DNA of 64,000 nucleotides from NCBI RefSeq assembly GCF_017115085.1, contig NZ_JABXKJ010000093.1, positions 1 through 64,000 on the forward strand. Direction: 5' to 3'. Of this stretch, positions 10,314 to 21,200 are shown in pieces. Within the stretch, counting starts at the first letter, position 1. Every line of letters starts with the position of its first letter. Source of the stretch: Nostoc sp. NMS7. GTDB taxonomy: Bacteria; Cyanobacteriota; Cyanobacteriia; Cyanobacteriales; Nostocaceae. The translations under genes and the position numbers were made by a program. The notes under the pieces are model-generated. The model saw nothing but the letters and a program-made list of their open reading frames with translations, was not told the DNA's origin and searched no databases.

Positions 10314-11063
10314 TTATTGAGGTGGAGTGGTTTTAGAGGTGTCACTTTTCGTACTTGGAGCGACAGTATTAGTAGAAGTATCGTCCTTGTTCTGCGGAGT
10401 CGGAGTAATACTAGTTGGACTCGTCGCCGGAGTTTCTGCCGCTTTCGGGGTTGGCTGGGTTACAGGTGCTTTTACTGCCGCAGGCTGCTGGGGTGGAACA
10501 GTAATGTTAATATTCGGTTGGCGAGGTGGAGATGAAGGTGTAACCTGCTGTTGTGGAACAGGAACAGGAACAACAACAGGTATTTCTCTGGTTCTTTCGA
10601 TGATTGTCGTTCGTGGTTGAGGAGATGCACTAGGGGTTAAACTACTCTTACTCGGTACAGGAACCGCGACTGGGACAATATTGTTAACCGGTGCGTTATT
10701 CTGCTGGCTGAAGTACCAGACCCCACCTATAACCAAAGCAAGCACGGAAGTAATAACAATACCCAACACCAAACCACCATTAGCATTGTTATTATCACGA
10801 TCAGCTAAATCAGCTTGCTGATTGGTATGCTCAGTATTTCGACCTTGTACGTAACCTTTTTGGTAAGAGTTGGGATCAGGTGTGTTGGTTTTAGATGTTT
10901 CAGTGCTTTGTGTCAGGTGGGTGTGAGTATTACCATTACTATCGGTGTAAGTATCTTTCTTAACTTCACTGTTTTCGCTTTCGCCTTTATTGGTAGGAAT
11001 AGGCATAGCTGTTGATTTCACTCCTTGATAAGATATTGACAAACTAAAGCTTTGTAAAAACAA
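10314..11063 (-). CDS. single-pass membrane protein with Pro/Thr-rich extracytoplasmic region
   Basis: TM segment GGLVLGIVITSVLALVIGGVWYF followed by low-complexity P/T/V tail; start likely at internal MPIPTNKG. Confidence 0.7.
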   Translation of the reverse strand: MFLQSFSLSISYQGVKSTAMPIPTNKGESENSEVKKDTYTDSNGNTHTHLTQSTETSKTNTPDPNSYQKGYVQGRNTEHTNQQADLADRDNNNANGGLVLGIVITSVLALVIGGVWYFSQQNNAPVNNIVPVAVPVPSKSSLTPSASPQPRTTIIERTREIPVVVPVPVPQQQVTPSSPPRQPNINITVPPQQPAAVKAPVTQPTPKAAETPATSPTSITPTPQNKDDTSTNTVAPSTKSDTSKTTPPQ

Positions 11064-11300
11064 GAGGTTTTAATCAGTCGAAAAATGTATGTTGCTGATA
11101 AATAGTGAGTTTAATTTGCTACTCAACTATCGAGACTTATCAGTATAACCTCTGTGATCAGCAAGTGGCTCTATCTCTAAGGAGTTAATACTTAATCTAA
11201 AGAAACAGTATCCCAAAGATGGATGTTCTTAAGCTGTTATCTAATTTTTTGAGACAAAATCTAGCAATTTACTGAAATCATCTAAATTTTCAATTTCTCG

Positions 11301-12758
11301 TTAGATATCGCATCGCCAAAGCTTGATTGTCCTGTCTCGACTACCACTAACCAAAGTTTTGCCATCAGGACTGAAAGTGACAGAGTGAACCCAATCTGAA
11401 TGGTTATCCAAAGTGTAAAGATTTTGTCCCGTGTTAACATCCCATAGTTTCACAGTATGATCTGCACTACCACTAGCAATATGCTGACCATCAGGGCTAA
11501 AAGCGATCGCACAAACATAATTATGATGTCCGGCAAGTGTGTTAATTAGCTTACCTGTATTAATGTTCCATAACTTGATAGTCTGGTCATAACTGCCACT
11601 AGCTAAAATTTGTCCATCAGGGCTAATGCCCACACAAGTCACGTAACCTGAATGCCCATTGATAGTTTGCAGCAGTTTTCTACTCTTCAAATTCCACATC
11701 TTAATGGTATTGTCTCCACTACCACTGATTAAAATCTGCTGCCTTGGGCAAATGGTAAGGGAGTAAACCAAGTAAGAATGACCTTTGAGGACGTGCAGCA
11801 ATTGTCCCATCTCTATATGGGAAATCTTGATAGTGGTGTCTCTACCGCCACTCAGGACAGTCTGACCATCTGGACTAATGATTACAGAAAAAACTGGGGT
11901 TGAATGTACTTTGAGGGTGTTAAGTAATTTACCTGTAGACACTTGCCAAATCTTGATGCTGCTGTCATCACTGCCACTAATCAGAGTTTGGCTATCTGGG
12001 CTAAAAGCTAGGCATCTTACCCATTTTGTATGTCCACTGATAGTATGTAGTAATTTACCTGTGTCGAGATCCCAAATTTTGATAGTATTATCACTACTTC
12101 CACTAGCCAAAGTTTGCCCATCTGGACTGATTGCAGTTGTAAAAACCCAGTTCAGATGAGTCAGGGTGTGTATACATTTCCACGGTGAAGGTTGAGACTG
12201 TGATTTAGGTGGTGGAGTTGCTGGCTTTGGCGGTGGCGATGTAGATTTGGGTGGTGGCGGTGGAGATGTAGGTTTGGGTGCTGCTTTTTTCTGTTTCAGT
12301 TCCAGTTGTATAGAATTTCTAAAATCAGACTCGGCTCTATTTTCATATCCCAGTTTCGAGCAAGCAAGCCCTCGATATTTATAGGCTTCAAAGTAGTTGG
12401 GGTTTAGACGAATTGCTTTGCTAAAGTCTTCAATTGCTTCAGTATATTTTCCTCTTTGAGCTTTATCTATGCCCAGTTTGTAGAAACTTTCAGCATTATA
12501 TGAAGTGAAATCAATTTTGGTCGAAGTGGAAGCAGATTGATTTATCTCACTTGGCTGATAAGATTTTAACCTTGCATAAGCTTGATTAATTTCTTTGATT
12601 TTTTCTTCTGCTTCTAGTTTTTGCTGCGGTTCGAGAAAACAATCTGGATGCCAAGTTTTAGCCATCTGACGATAAGCTTGTTTGACCTGATCAACAGATG
12701 CACCTGGTTTTAACCCAAGGATATTGTAAACATGATTTATATCGAAGCGATCGCTCAT
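11301..12758 (-). CDS. J-domain / TPR / seven WD40-repeat fusion protein
   Basis: N-terminal J domain with HPD (KTWHPDCF), TPR FYKLGIDKAQRGKYTEAIEDFSKAIRLNPNYFEAYKYRG, Pro-rich linker, 7 WD40 units. Confidence 0.93.
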   Translation of the reverse strand: MSDRFDINHVYNILGLKPGASVDQVKQAYRQMAKTWHPDCFLEPQQKLEAEEKIKEINQAYARLKSYQPSEINQSASTSTKIDFTSYNAESFYKLGIDKAQRGKYTEAIEDFSKAIRLNPNYFEAYKYRGLACSKLGYENRAESDFRNSIQLELKQKKAAPKPTSPPPPPKSTSPPPKPATPPPKSQSQPSPWKCIHTLTHLNWVFTTAISPDGQTLASGSSDNTIKIWDLDTGKLLHTISGHTKWVRCLAFSPDSQTLISGSDDSSIKIWQVSTGKLLNTLKVHSTPVFSVIISPDGQTVLSGGRDTTIKISHIEMGQLLHVLKGHSYLVYSLTICPRQQILISGSGDNTIKMWNLKSRKLLQTINGHSGYVTCVGISPDGQILASGSYDQTIKLWNINTGKLINTLAGHHNYVCAIAFSPDGQHIASGSADHTVKLWDVNTGQNLYTLDNHSDWVHSVTFSPDGKTLVSGSRDRTIKLWRCDI

Positions 12759-12877
12759 ACTAGGAATACTAAAAAATCAGCAGCAAATCTTACTACACTT
12801 AGTATTCCCAATTATAAGTACTATCTAACTCAAGATATGGTGTCGCCATCTGAAGCGTCTTAAATTATATTCGCTTT

Positions 12878-13489
12878 TTATCTCCAACGCCGATTTAGCC
12901 GCAGTAAACTTTTTATCCCTTGACAAAATCTTTTTACTAGAGGTCTAGGTTTAGATGTATATCTAACTGATCGTGATGTCCGCGCAGCGCCCGGATTTAT
13001 TAACTCTTGTTCGATTTGTGCAGCTTTATTTAAATCTGAAGCGGCTCTATATTCGTATCCCAGTTGAGAGCAAACTAGCCCACGATATTTATATGCGTCA
13101 ATATAGTGAGGATTGAGACGAATTGCATGGGTAAAATCTGCGATCGCATCTTCATATCTTTCTTTTGTAGCATTCTCTACTCCCAAAGTATAGAAAGTTT
13201 CTGCATCCCAACGATTGACAGATATTTTTGGGGGATTTATAGGCGAAGATGAGGATGGATTTTCACTAGTGGGAGGCTCAGATGGACTTTCAGATTTGAG
13301 TTTGTTGTAAGCTACGTTGATTGATTTGATTTTTTCTTCAGCTTCCTGTTTTTGCTTTGGCTCAAGAAAGCGATCGGGATGCCAAATTTTCACCAGTTTA
13401 CGGTAAGCTCGCTTCACTTGTACTGGCGATGCCCCAGGTTCTAGCCCCAGAATTTCATAAGCATAATTGATATCGAAGCGATCGCGCAT
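12878..13489 (-). CDS. J-domain / TPR protein
   Basis: J domain with HPD (KIWHPDRF) and TPR FYTLGVENATKERYEDAIADFTHAIRLNPHYIDAYKYRG. Confidence 0.92.
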   Translation of the reverse strand: MRDRFDINYAYEILGLEPGASPVQVKRAYRKLVKIWHPDRFLEPKQKQEAEEKIKSINVAYNKLKSESPSEPPTSENPSSSSPINPPKISVNRWDAETFYTLGVENATKERYEDAIADFTHAIRLNPHYIDAYKYRGLVCSQLGYEYRAASDLNKAAQIEQELINPGAARTSRSVRYTSKPRPLVKRFCQGIKSLLRLNRRWR

Positions 13490-13494
13490 ACTGA

Positions 13495-14616
<1,122 letters not shown>

Positions 14617-14649
14617 AACTACTGCTATGATTATATATGCTTCCTATTT

Positions 14650-14723
14650 GGGGCTGTAGCTCAGTTGGATAGAGCGGACGCCTCCTAAGCGTCAGGTCGT
14701 GCGTTCGAGCCGCACTAGTCCCG
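14650..14723 (+). tRNA. trnR-CCU: tRNA-Arg (anticodon CCU)
   Basis: cloverleaf by eye: GGGGCTG/TAGTCCC acceptor with G-U pairs, anticodon arm GACGC-CTCCTAA-GCGTC, T-arm GTGCG-TTCGAGC-CGCAC. Confidence 0.95.
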
Positions 14724-14730
14724 TGATCAC

Positions 14731-14780
14731 AAAATCCCTAAGAGCTTGACTAATAGTAGGTCGTAGGGATTTTATTTTTT
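14731..14780 (+). terminator. terminator downstream of tRNA-Arg
   Basis: AAAATCCCTA ... TAGGGATTTT ATTTTTT. Confidence 0.6.
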
Positions 14781-14870
14781 AGCATCTAAAATGTTGGATT
14801 ACATAATAGACCTCTTACAAAAAAGTTTTGTGGTATGATTTGAGACTAAAAATTTTCCAAAACGGAACGT

Positions 14871-15179
14871 TTATTCTCCGGTGAGTTCCCGCGCAATGTC
14901 CATGTTTGCTGCCAGAACTCGCACGATTTCAACAGGGTTTTCACCTCGGTATATCAGGAAATAACGAGGCTGTACTAACCAGAAGCGGACATGAAGGGGG
15001 GTCAGGTCATAACGATACTGTCCGATTCCGGGGCTGTCTGTCAGTAAATCACAGGCGGAAAGAAGCTTGTCCAGCATCCGTTCGGCGGCATCCGAATTAT
15101 CTCGCGCGATATAGGCATAAATTCCCGCGAGGTCATTTTCCGCTTGTGGCGAGAGAATATAAGATTTCCGGTTCGTCAC
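14871..15179 (-). CDS. type II TA toxin, RelE/ParE family
   Basis: SYILSPQAENDLAGIYAYIARDNSDAAERMLDKLLSACDLLTDSPGIGQ. Confidence 0.93.
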   Translation of the reverse strand: MTNRKSYILSPQAENDLAGIYAYIARDNSDAAERMLDKLLSACDLLTDSPGIGQYRYDLTPLHVRFWLVQPRYFLIYRGENPVEIVRVLAANMDIARELTGE

Positions 15180-15442
15180 AACGGTTTTTTCATCAATTGT
15201 CGCGCCTTGTTGCGGATACGCTCCCGCGCACCTTCTTGGGGAAGACCTTGTGCATTATCAAGCTCGGAAAGACCGATAGCAATTTGCTCATTGAGCCACA
15301 ATTTATATTCCTCGGAATGGTCGTTAAAACGTTTCAAAAGACGCAATCCTTCCCGAATCACCTCACTTTGAGAATGGTACAAGCCGGACTCAACCTGTCT
15401 TTGGACGAATGCTTCCAACTCAGGAGTAAGGGAAATATTCAT
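15176..15442 (-). CDS. type II TA antitoxin, ParD family
   Basis: MNISLTPELEAFVQRQVESGLYHSQSEVIREGLRLL; overlaps the toxin start by 4 nt. Confidence 0.94.
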   Translation of the reverse strand: MNISLTPELEAFVQRQVESGLYHSQSEVIREGLRLLKRFNDHSEEYKLWLNEQIAIGLSELDNAQGLPQEGARERIRNKARQLMKKPL

Positions 15443-15687
15443 GTATCTATTTCCTTATAACAAGAATAGACATCATAATAACAGTTTTTGTTACTGTTTG
15501 CCAGTGAAAACTTTCGCGGCGATCGCTTGACTCTTTCTAAAAAATAGAAAAGGTGCCGCAGCTACGCCCGTCGTAGACATCGCTCAATCTACAACCTGTG
15601 TAAATAATGTAGCTAGCTACACCACATTTGATTACCGTTGGGCGATCGTGGCGAGAAGACCACTAGAATAAATTTGTTCGTTGCTAA

Positions 15688-16356
15688 TCAGCGACTCATT
15701 GCAAAAATCTGTTCAGCCGTTAAGGGAATATTCGGAAACAATCTAAAATCAATTCGATCCTGCCCTCGAAATACCTTTGGGGGTAAATACTCTGCACCTT
15801 CAAGTTGGTAGATTGTAATGGTTGGCTGCTTCGGAGAGCCAATGAACCGAATGCCACCAAAAGCAGCGTAGTCCACAATGATGTACTCGAAAACGCCCAA
15901 ATCTTCATATTCAGCAAGTTTTGTCAGATAGTGGTCCTTCCAGTTGTTGCTAACGACCTCAATGATTCCGGGTGGTGGAATATATGCAGCAGCAGAACTA
16001 GAGCTAGTTTTCATCCTCTGCCATTCAACTCTTGCAAATATGACAATATCTGCTTTCCGGCTTTTTTCCTTTTCTGCTGGTGCTGTTTTGAGCCGAACCT
16101 GCTTGGACTGGCGCGACACGTAAGGCAGGTCATTTTCTTGGCAGTGATTTTCTAAGTAGGCACACAGTCGCTCGATCAAATCCTCATGATTTGCATTTGG
16201 TTCTGATAATGGCACAGGAATCCCATCCAATAGCTCAAACTCTCTGCCTGAACCATCATCCCAGGCAAGAAACTCTTCAAAAGTCAGTGGTTGTGTGACG
16301 GTTGCATACATCGCCCTCGCTCCCTTGCTGACGGGTACTTGACTCAATGCTACCAA
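15688..16356 (-). CDS. Uma2 family (PD-(D/E)XK-type) protein
   Basis: TFEEFLAWDDGSGREFELLDGIPVPLSEPNANHEDL...ADIVIFARVEW...PPGIIEVVSNNWKDHYLTKLAEYEDLGVFEYIIVD; start may be internal at MYATVTQ. Confidence 0.92.
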   Translation of the reverse strand: MVALSQVPVSKGARAMYATVTQPLTFEEFLAWDDGSGREFELLDGIPVPLSEPNANHEDLIERLCAYLENHCQENDLPYVSRQSKQVRLKTAPAEKEKSRKADIVIFARVEWQRMKTSSSSAAAYIPPPGIIEVVSNNWKDHYLTKLAEYEDLGVFEYIIVDYAAFGGIRFIGSPKQPTITIYQLEGAEYLPPKVFRGQDRIDFRLFPNIPLTAEQIFAMSR

Positions 16357-16702
16357 GATGTACAGCTTTGTCTATGAGTTCTGGCTGATTTTCCTGCCGT
16401 AGTTCTGAAACAACGGCTTGAGGTTGGGTAACAAAAGGCGATGTCTACGACGGGCTACGCCTACGCAATTGGTGATGTAGTGCGATGCGATCGCTTTTAA
16501 CTTCACTTGATCAGCCAAGCATTTTGTCGGATGTGATCGCGCCCTGCGCCTGCGAGACATTGCTACACTAAAAAGGACTTACGGTAATTACGCTATGGCT
16601 TCATTTCAATTGAGTTCCGAATAAAAAACAGGTGTTGTTAAGTTTACTTAATCTATCTGCGATTTACAAAGTTAGCTATCCAGGAAGTAAAGAATTAACC
16701 TT

Positions 16703-17395
16703 ATGCTCTCTCCAGGCTTTTCTCAGAGACTACGAGATTTGGAAATACACATTAGCAAAGACCAAGAACTGCTTAAGGAGTTTGAAGAAGCATTGCGCTA
16801 CGAGACAAACCCTCGTGTCAAGGCTGGGTATCGCCAGGAAATTGAGCGGCAATGGGATTCACTTGCTCGCTACAAGCAAGAGTACGCTGAACTAGACCAA
16901 GAATTATCAAATACTCCAAATGCTCAGATGCAGAAAGTCGAAAGCCAATTGCAGCAGATGGATGCGAAGTTAAACGTTTTACTAAATGGTCAAATTGCCA
17001 TTTATGAAAATCAGAATCAAATGCGTCAAGCTCTATTAAACCGCTATGATGCTATCGAACGAGCCATAATTAGTGCTATTACTCAGCAACTAGACCAAAC
17101 ACAATTAGTTTTAATTCAGAACCTAATAGATGCACTGGAAGCAAACTTGATTTCAGAGCAACAAATGCAACAGATGTTAGCAGCATTAGAAGAACGAATT
17201 CCTACTTTGTCTCTCAATAGTGTAGCAGTAGCTGAAATCATCAAAGATCCTGAGCTAGATGCCAAACATAAATTAAAAATAACTCTACCGATTGTGCCGA
17301 TGCTTGTGGAGTATGAAGGTGAGTTGGAGTTTGGAAGTGGTTTCAACATTAAGTCTGCTTGGGAACAGTTAATTGCTAAGTTGCGGAGGAACTAA
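16703..17395 (+). CDS. coiled-coil protein with N-terminal helical segment of the kind found on cyanobacterial STAND/effector proteins
   Basis: RLRDLEIHISKDQELLKEFEEALRYETNPRVKAGYRQEIERQWDSLARYKQEYAEL. Confidence 0.7.
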   Translation: MLSPGFSQRLRDLEIHISKDQELLKEFEEALRYETNPRVKAGYRQEIERQWDSLARYKQEYAELDQELSNTPNAQMQKVESQLQQMDAKLNVLLNGQIAIYENQNQMRQALLNRYDAIERAIISAITQQLDQTQLVLIQNLIDALEANLISEQQMQQMLAALEERIPTLSLNSVAVAEIIKDPELDAKHKLKITLPIVPMLVEYEGELEFGSGFNIKSAWEQLIAKLRRN

Positions 17396-17398
17396 GCT

Positions 17399-17482
17399 AT
17401 GGATGATCAGCTTAAATATCTCCAAGAGCAACTTGCAAAAGATAGGAAGCTATGGAATGAGCTATACAATCAGGAGAGCTAA
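17399..17482 (+). pseudogene. truncated ORF, possible partner of 16703-17395
   Basis: GGAGGA-spaced ATG; MDDQLKYLQEQLAKDRKLWNELYNQES* matches the start of a similar helical module, then stops. Confidence 0.45.
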
Positions 17483-17831
17483 GGGGGCTGATGAGAAAAA
17501 TTTTATCAAGTTTAAGAATGGTAATCGTAAAGAAGATAACGTTGAATTAACCAAAATTGTCAAGTCCAAGTGTTCTGAGTTTGGTTACAGTTTCGTTCCT
17601 GAAAAATATCAAGAACAGCAAATCAAACAGTTGGAGAGGAGTTGCAACTGATGATTGATTGAGTCATAGAATCATCACTTTAAGTCTGGTTCATCACTTA
17701 CGAGAATACAAGGCGCGATCGCGTTTTAATCGTCTCACAAGATAATTAAAATAGTGGGAAATATGGAAAATAGAAATGCAGGGGAGCTATTAGCTAAACA
17801 CTTCAACATTAACATGAGGACATAAGAACGC

Positions 17832-18083
17832 TTGAACAACAAACACACTATGCGGATTACAGCTGACGGTCAGATTACCATCCCTTCTGAAATCCGAGAG
17901 GTGCTAAACATTTCTCCCGACGTAGAATTAGCGTTTGAAATCGAAGGCGATCGCCTCTACCTCAAGAAAATACAACCTGCCGATAAAATTTCAACATGGA
18001 TTGATACCATGCGGGGTTGCGCTGCTGGAAACCTCACCACTGAACAAATCATCACCCTCACCCGCAGCGACGACAATCCATGA
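17832..18083 (+). CDS. AbrB/MazE-type antitoxin
   Basis: MRITADGQITIPSEIREVLNISPDVELAFEIEGDRLYLKK. Confidence 0.9.
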   Translation: MNNKHTMRITADGQITIPSEIREVLNISPDVELAFEIEGDRLYLKKIQPADKISTWIDTMRGCAAGNLTTEQIITLTRSDDNP

Positions 18084-18205
18084 CCGTTTTGGTAGACAGC
18101 AACGTTATCCTCGACATTCTTACCGAAAAAGTAAATTCATTCGATAATCAAATAGGCTATCACCTACCAGAACACAAAGCGCGATCGCTTTTCATTACCT
18201 TCTGA
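18080..18205 (+). pseudogene. truncated PIN-domain (VapC-like) toxin
   Basis: ATGA overlap with the antitoxin; MTVLVDSNVILDILTEK is a PIN N-terminus, then unrelated sequence and stop at 18203-18205. Confidence 0.7.
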
Positions 18206-21200
18206 TTAGTCTGCAAATAATCGTGTAGTAAATCGCAACTCCGTGTCAGTAATTTTTCCAGTTGGATATCCGCCAAATTCTGTAAAATCACCGTACCGTT
18301 AGCACTACCCGCAGCCAAAGTTTTACCGTCATGGCTGAAACTGACGCTGGTTAACTCATCCTTGTAACCTTTCAAAGCAATCAGCAATGTCCCTTCTCGG
18401 TTCCAAATCCTCACTTTGTCATCACTGGAGGCTGCTAGAGTCTTACCATCGGGGCTAAAGCTGACACTGATAAAACTATCGCCATCGCCAGCGAGATTAT
18501 TTAGCAAATCACCGTCTCGACTCCAAATCTTCACTGTGCTATCAATACTAACTGAAGCGATCGCCTGACTATCAGGCGACCAAGCAACCCCATTTACTCG
18601 GCGGCTATGACCAGTTAAGGTATATAGTAATTTACCATCTACACTCCAGATTTTCACGGTTTTGTCATCACTGGCTGAGGCTAGCAATTTACCATCAGGG
18701 CTAAAGCTTACCCAATTCACCGCGTCTTGATGTCCCTGCAAGGTATTAAGCAGTTTACCGTCCCGACTCCAAAGTTTTACTGTTTTATCTTTACTAGCCG
18801 AGGCAATTACTTTCCCATCAGGCGACCAAGCAACACCTAAGACGGCACCATTATGACCTTGCAAGGTGTTGAGTAGTTTACCGTCGAGACTCCAAAGCTT
18901 CACCGTTTTATCTTTACTAGCCGAGGCGATCGCTTGACCATCGGGGCTAAAACTCACGCCCCAAACTTGACCCTGATGCCCCGTGAAAATACGGATTAGT
19001 TTACCGTCTCGACTGAAAAGTTTTATAGTTTTGTCTCGACTCGCTGCTGCTAAGGTGCGATCGCCTGGGCTAAAACTGATGCTAGTTACCCAGTCATCAT
19101 TATCAGCTTTCGGCTTTCGCAATAACACATCATCCCAATACCAGAGTTTAATAGTTTTATCCCGACTTGCAGAAGCAAGGGTGCGACCGTCTGGGCTGAA
19201 ACTGACGCTATTCACCCAATTATTATGTCCCTTCAGGGTTCCCAGCAGCACACCTTCAAAACTCCAAAGTTTAATTGTCTCATCGGTACTTGCAGAAGCG
19301 ATCGTGTTACCATCAGGGCTAAAACTGACGCTGGTAACTCCAGCACTATGCCCCGATAAGGTTCGCAGTAGTTTACCTTCCAGATTCCATAGTTTGATTG
19401 TCTGGTCTAAACTAGCAGAAGCGATCGCTTGACCATCAGGCGACCAAGCTATACTTTTGACTGCATCATCATGTCCTTGGAAGGTTTTGAGCAGTTTACC
19501 ATCCCGACTCCACAATTTCACCGTCTTGTCAGCACTCCCGGAAGCAATAGTTTGACCATTGGGCGACCAAGCGACACTTAAGACTGCACCATCATGTCCC
19601 TGCAAAGTTTTGATCAGCTTGTTATCCCGACTCCAAAGTTTTATTGTCTTGTCTGAACTCGCCGAAGCAATAATTTGACCATCTGGGCTGAAACTAACAC
19701 TATTTACCACAGCTTGATGCCCTAATAGAGTAGCAAGCAGTTGACCGTCCCGATTCCACAGTTTTACTGTCTTGTCTTGACTGGCGGAAGCAATGATTTG
19801 ACTATCAGGACTAAAACTGACGCTATTAACTACATCATCATGTCCCGACAAGGTTTTAACCAAGCTACCATCGGGACGCCAGAGTTTAATTGTATTATCC
19901 GCACTGGCTGAAGCAATTAAAGTGCGATCGCGGCTAAATGTAACACTATTTACCCCAGAGATATGCCCTTCTAAGCGGTTATATTCTCTGACGCTGGAAA
20001 CTGCTTGATAAAGTGCTGTTTGTACTTCCTCTCTTGTATTGGAATCTACCCAGACTGTTTGTTGCAATTTTCTTCCTGCTTTTAAAGCTTCCTTTAAAGC
20101 ATCAATACCTTTTTGGGAAGCAAAAAGGGCTTCACTGGATGCACTCAGGGTTTTAATTTCGCTATCTACTGCTGTGACTATGGAAACACTTAATCCTAAT
20201 ATGGCGAGAACACAAGCAGTTAGTGCCATTTTCAACGAACGATTTAATTGAGCTTCACTAATCCTTTGTTTCTTTTGGCTTTCTGCGAGTTTAGCTGTTA
20301 ACTCTTTTTCTTTAAGTTCAGCTCGCAAATGCTCAATTTCTAACTGACTCAATTCTTCCCGTTTGTGTAACTCTCGCAATTCTGTTAATAAGTCCAAACC
20401 CGGTTGGGGATGAGAATCTACCAATTTAGAACGCTGTTTATTTTGACTAAGTTCGCTTTTAAGTCGTTCAATCTCAGCTTGACTCTGTTCTACTTTTTGG
20501 CGTAGCTGGTTCAGTTGTACCTGTAAGCTCGATTCTTGTTGTTGCAGGTAGCGAATCAACGATACTAAATAATCGTGAATCAGTTGATAGCGTTCTGGTA
20601 CATCAGGGAATAGTACCACTAAACCGGAACGCACTAAAATTTCTAATACTAAGTCTAATTTCTCAGCATCTTCTAACTCTGCTAGCTGCACCGCTAATTC
20701 AGCACGAGTTTTAAAAGGTCGGTTGTTACTTTCATCTGTTAATAAATATAAGACGAGTAACGCGGCTCGTTCATTCTCTGGGCCGCAGTCTTTAATCAGT
20801 TCCTTAATATATCGCTCAATGAGTTTATTCGGTCTATATGGCTGATATTCTTCTAGTGTAGTAATGCGCTCATCTTGAATTTGCGCTCCCACAACTTGTA
20901 ATTCAATCGGGCGGACTTCTCCAAATTCTGTTGATAAATCTTCGATTAAGGCATCAATTAAAGCCGATTCTAAATTGAACTGCGATCGCTCTGTTAATTT
21001 TCGGATAATTGCTTTCGCATATTCTGGCGTAAAGTTATTTAACTGGTAGCGAATATGCTTGTCGAGAATATTATGATTAATCGCTTCCAGTGCGGAAAGA
21101 TGTTTAAAATCTAATAAACGATGTAAATAATCTTCTCGCAAGGAAAGGATAACTTTCACAAAGGGGATTTTGAGACAGTCACTAATAAATTTATCAAACT

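Noticed and set aside
14650-14780. tRNA-Arg as integration site for an island
   Set aside because: No integrase or clear direct repeat of the tRNA 3' end found by eye in the window
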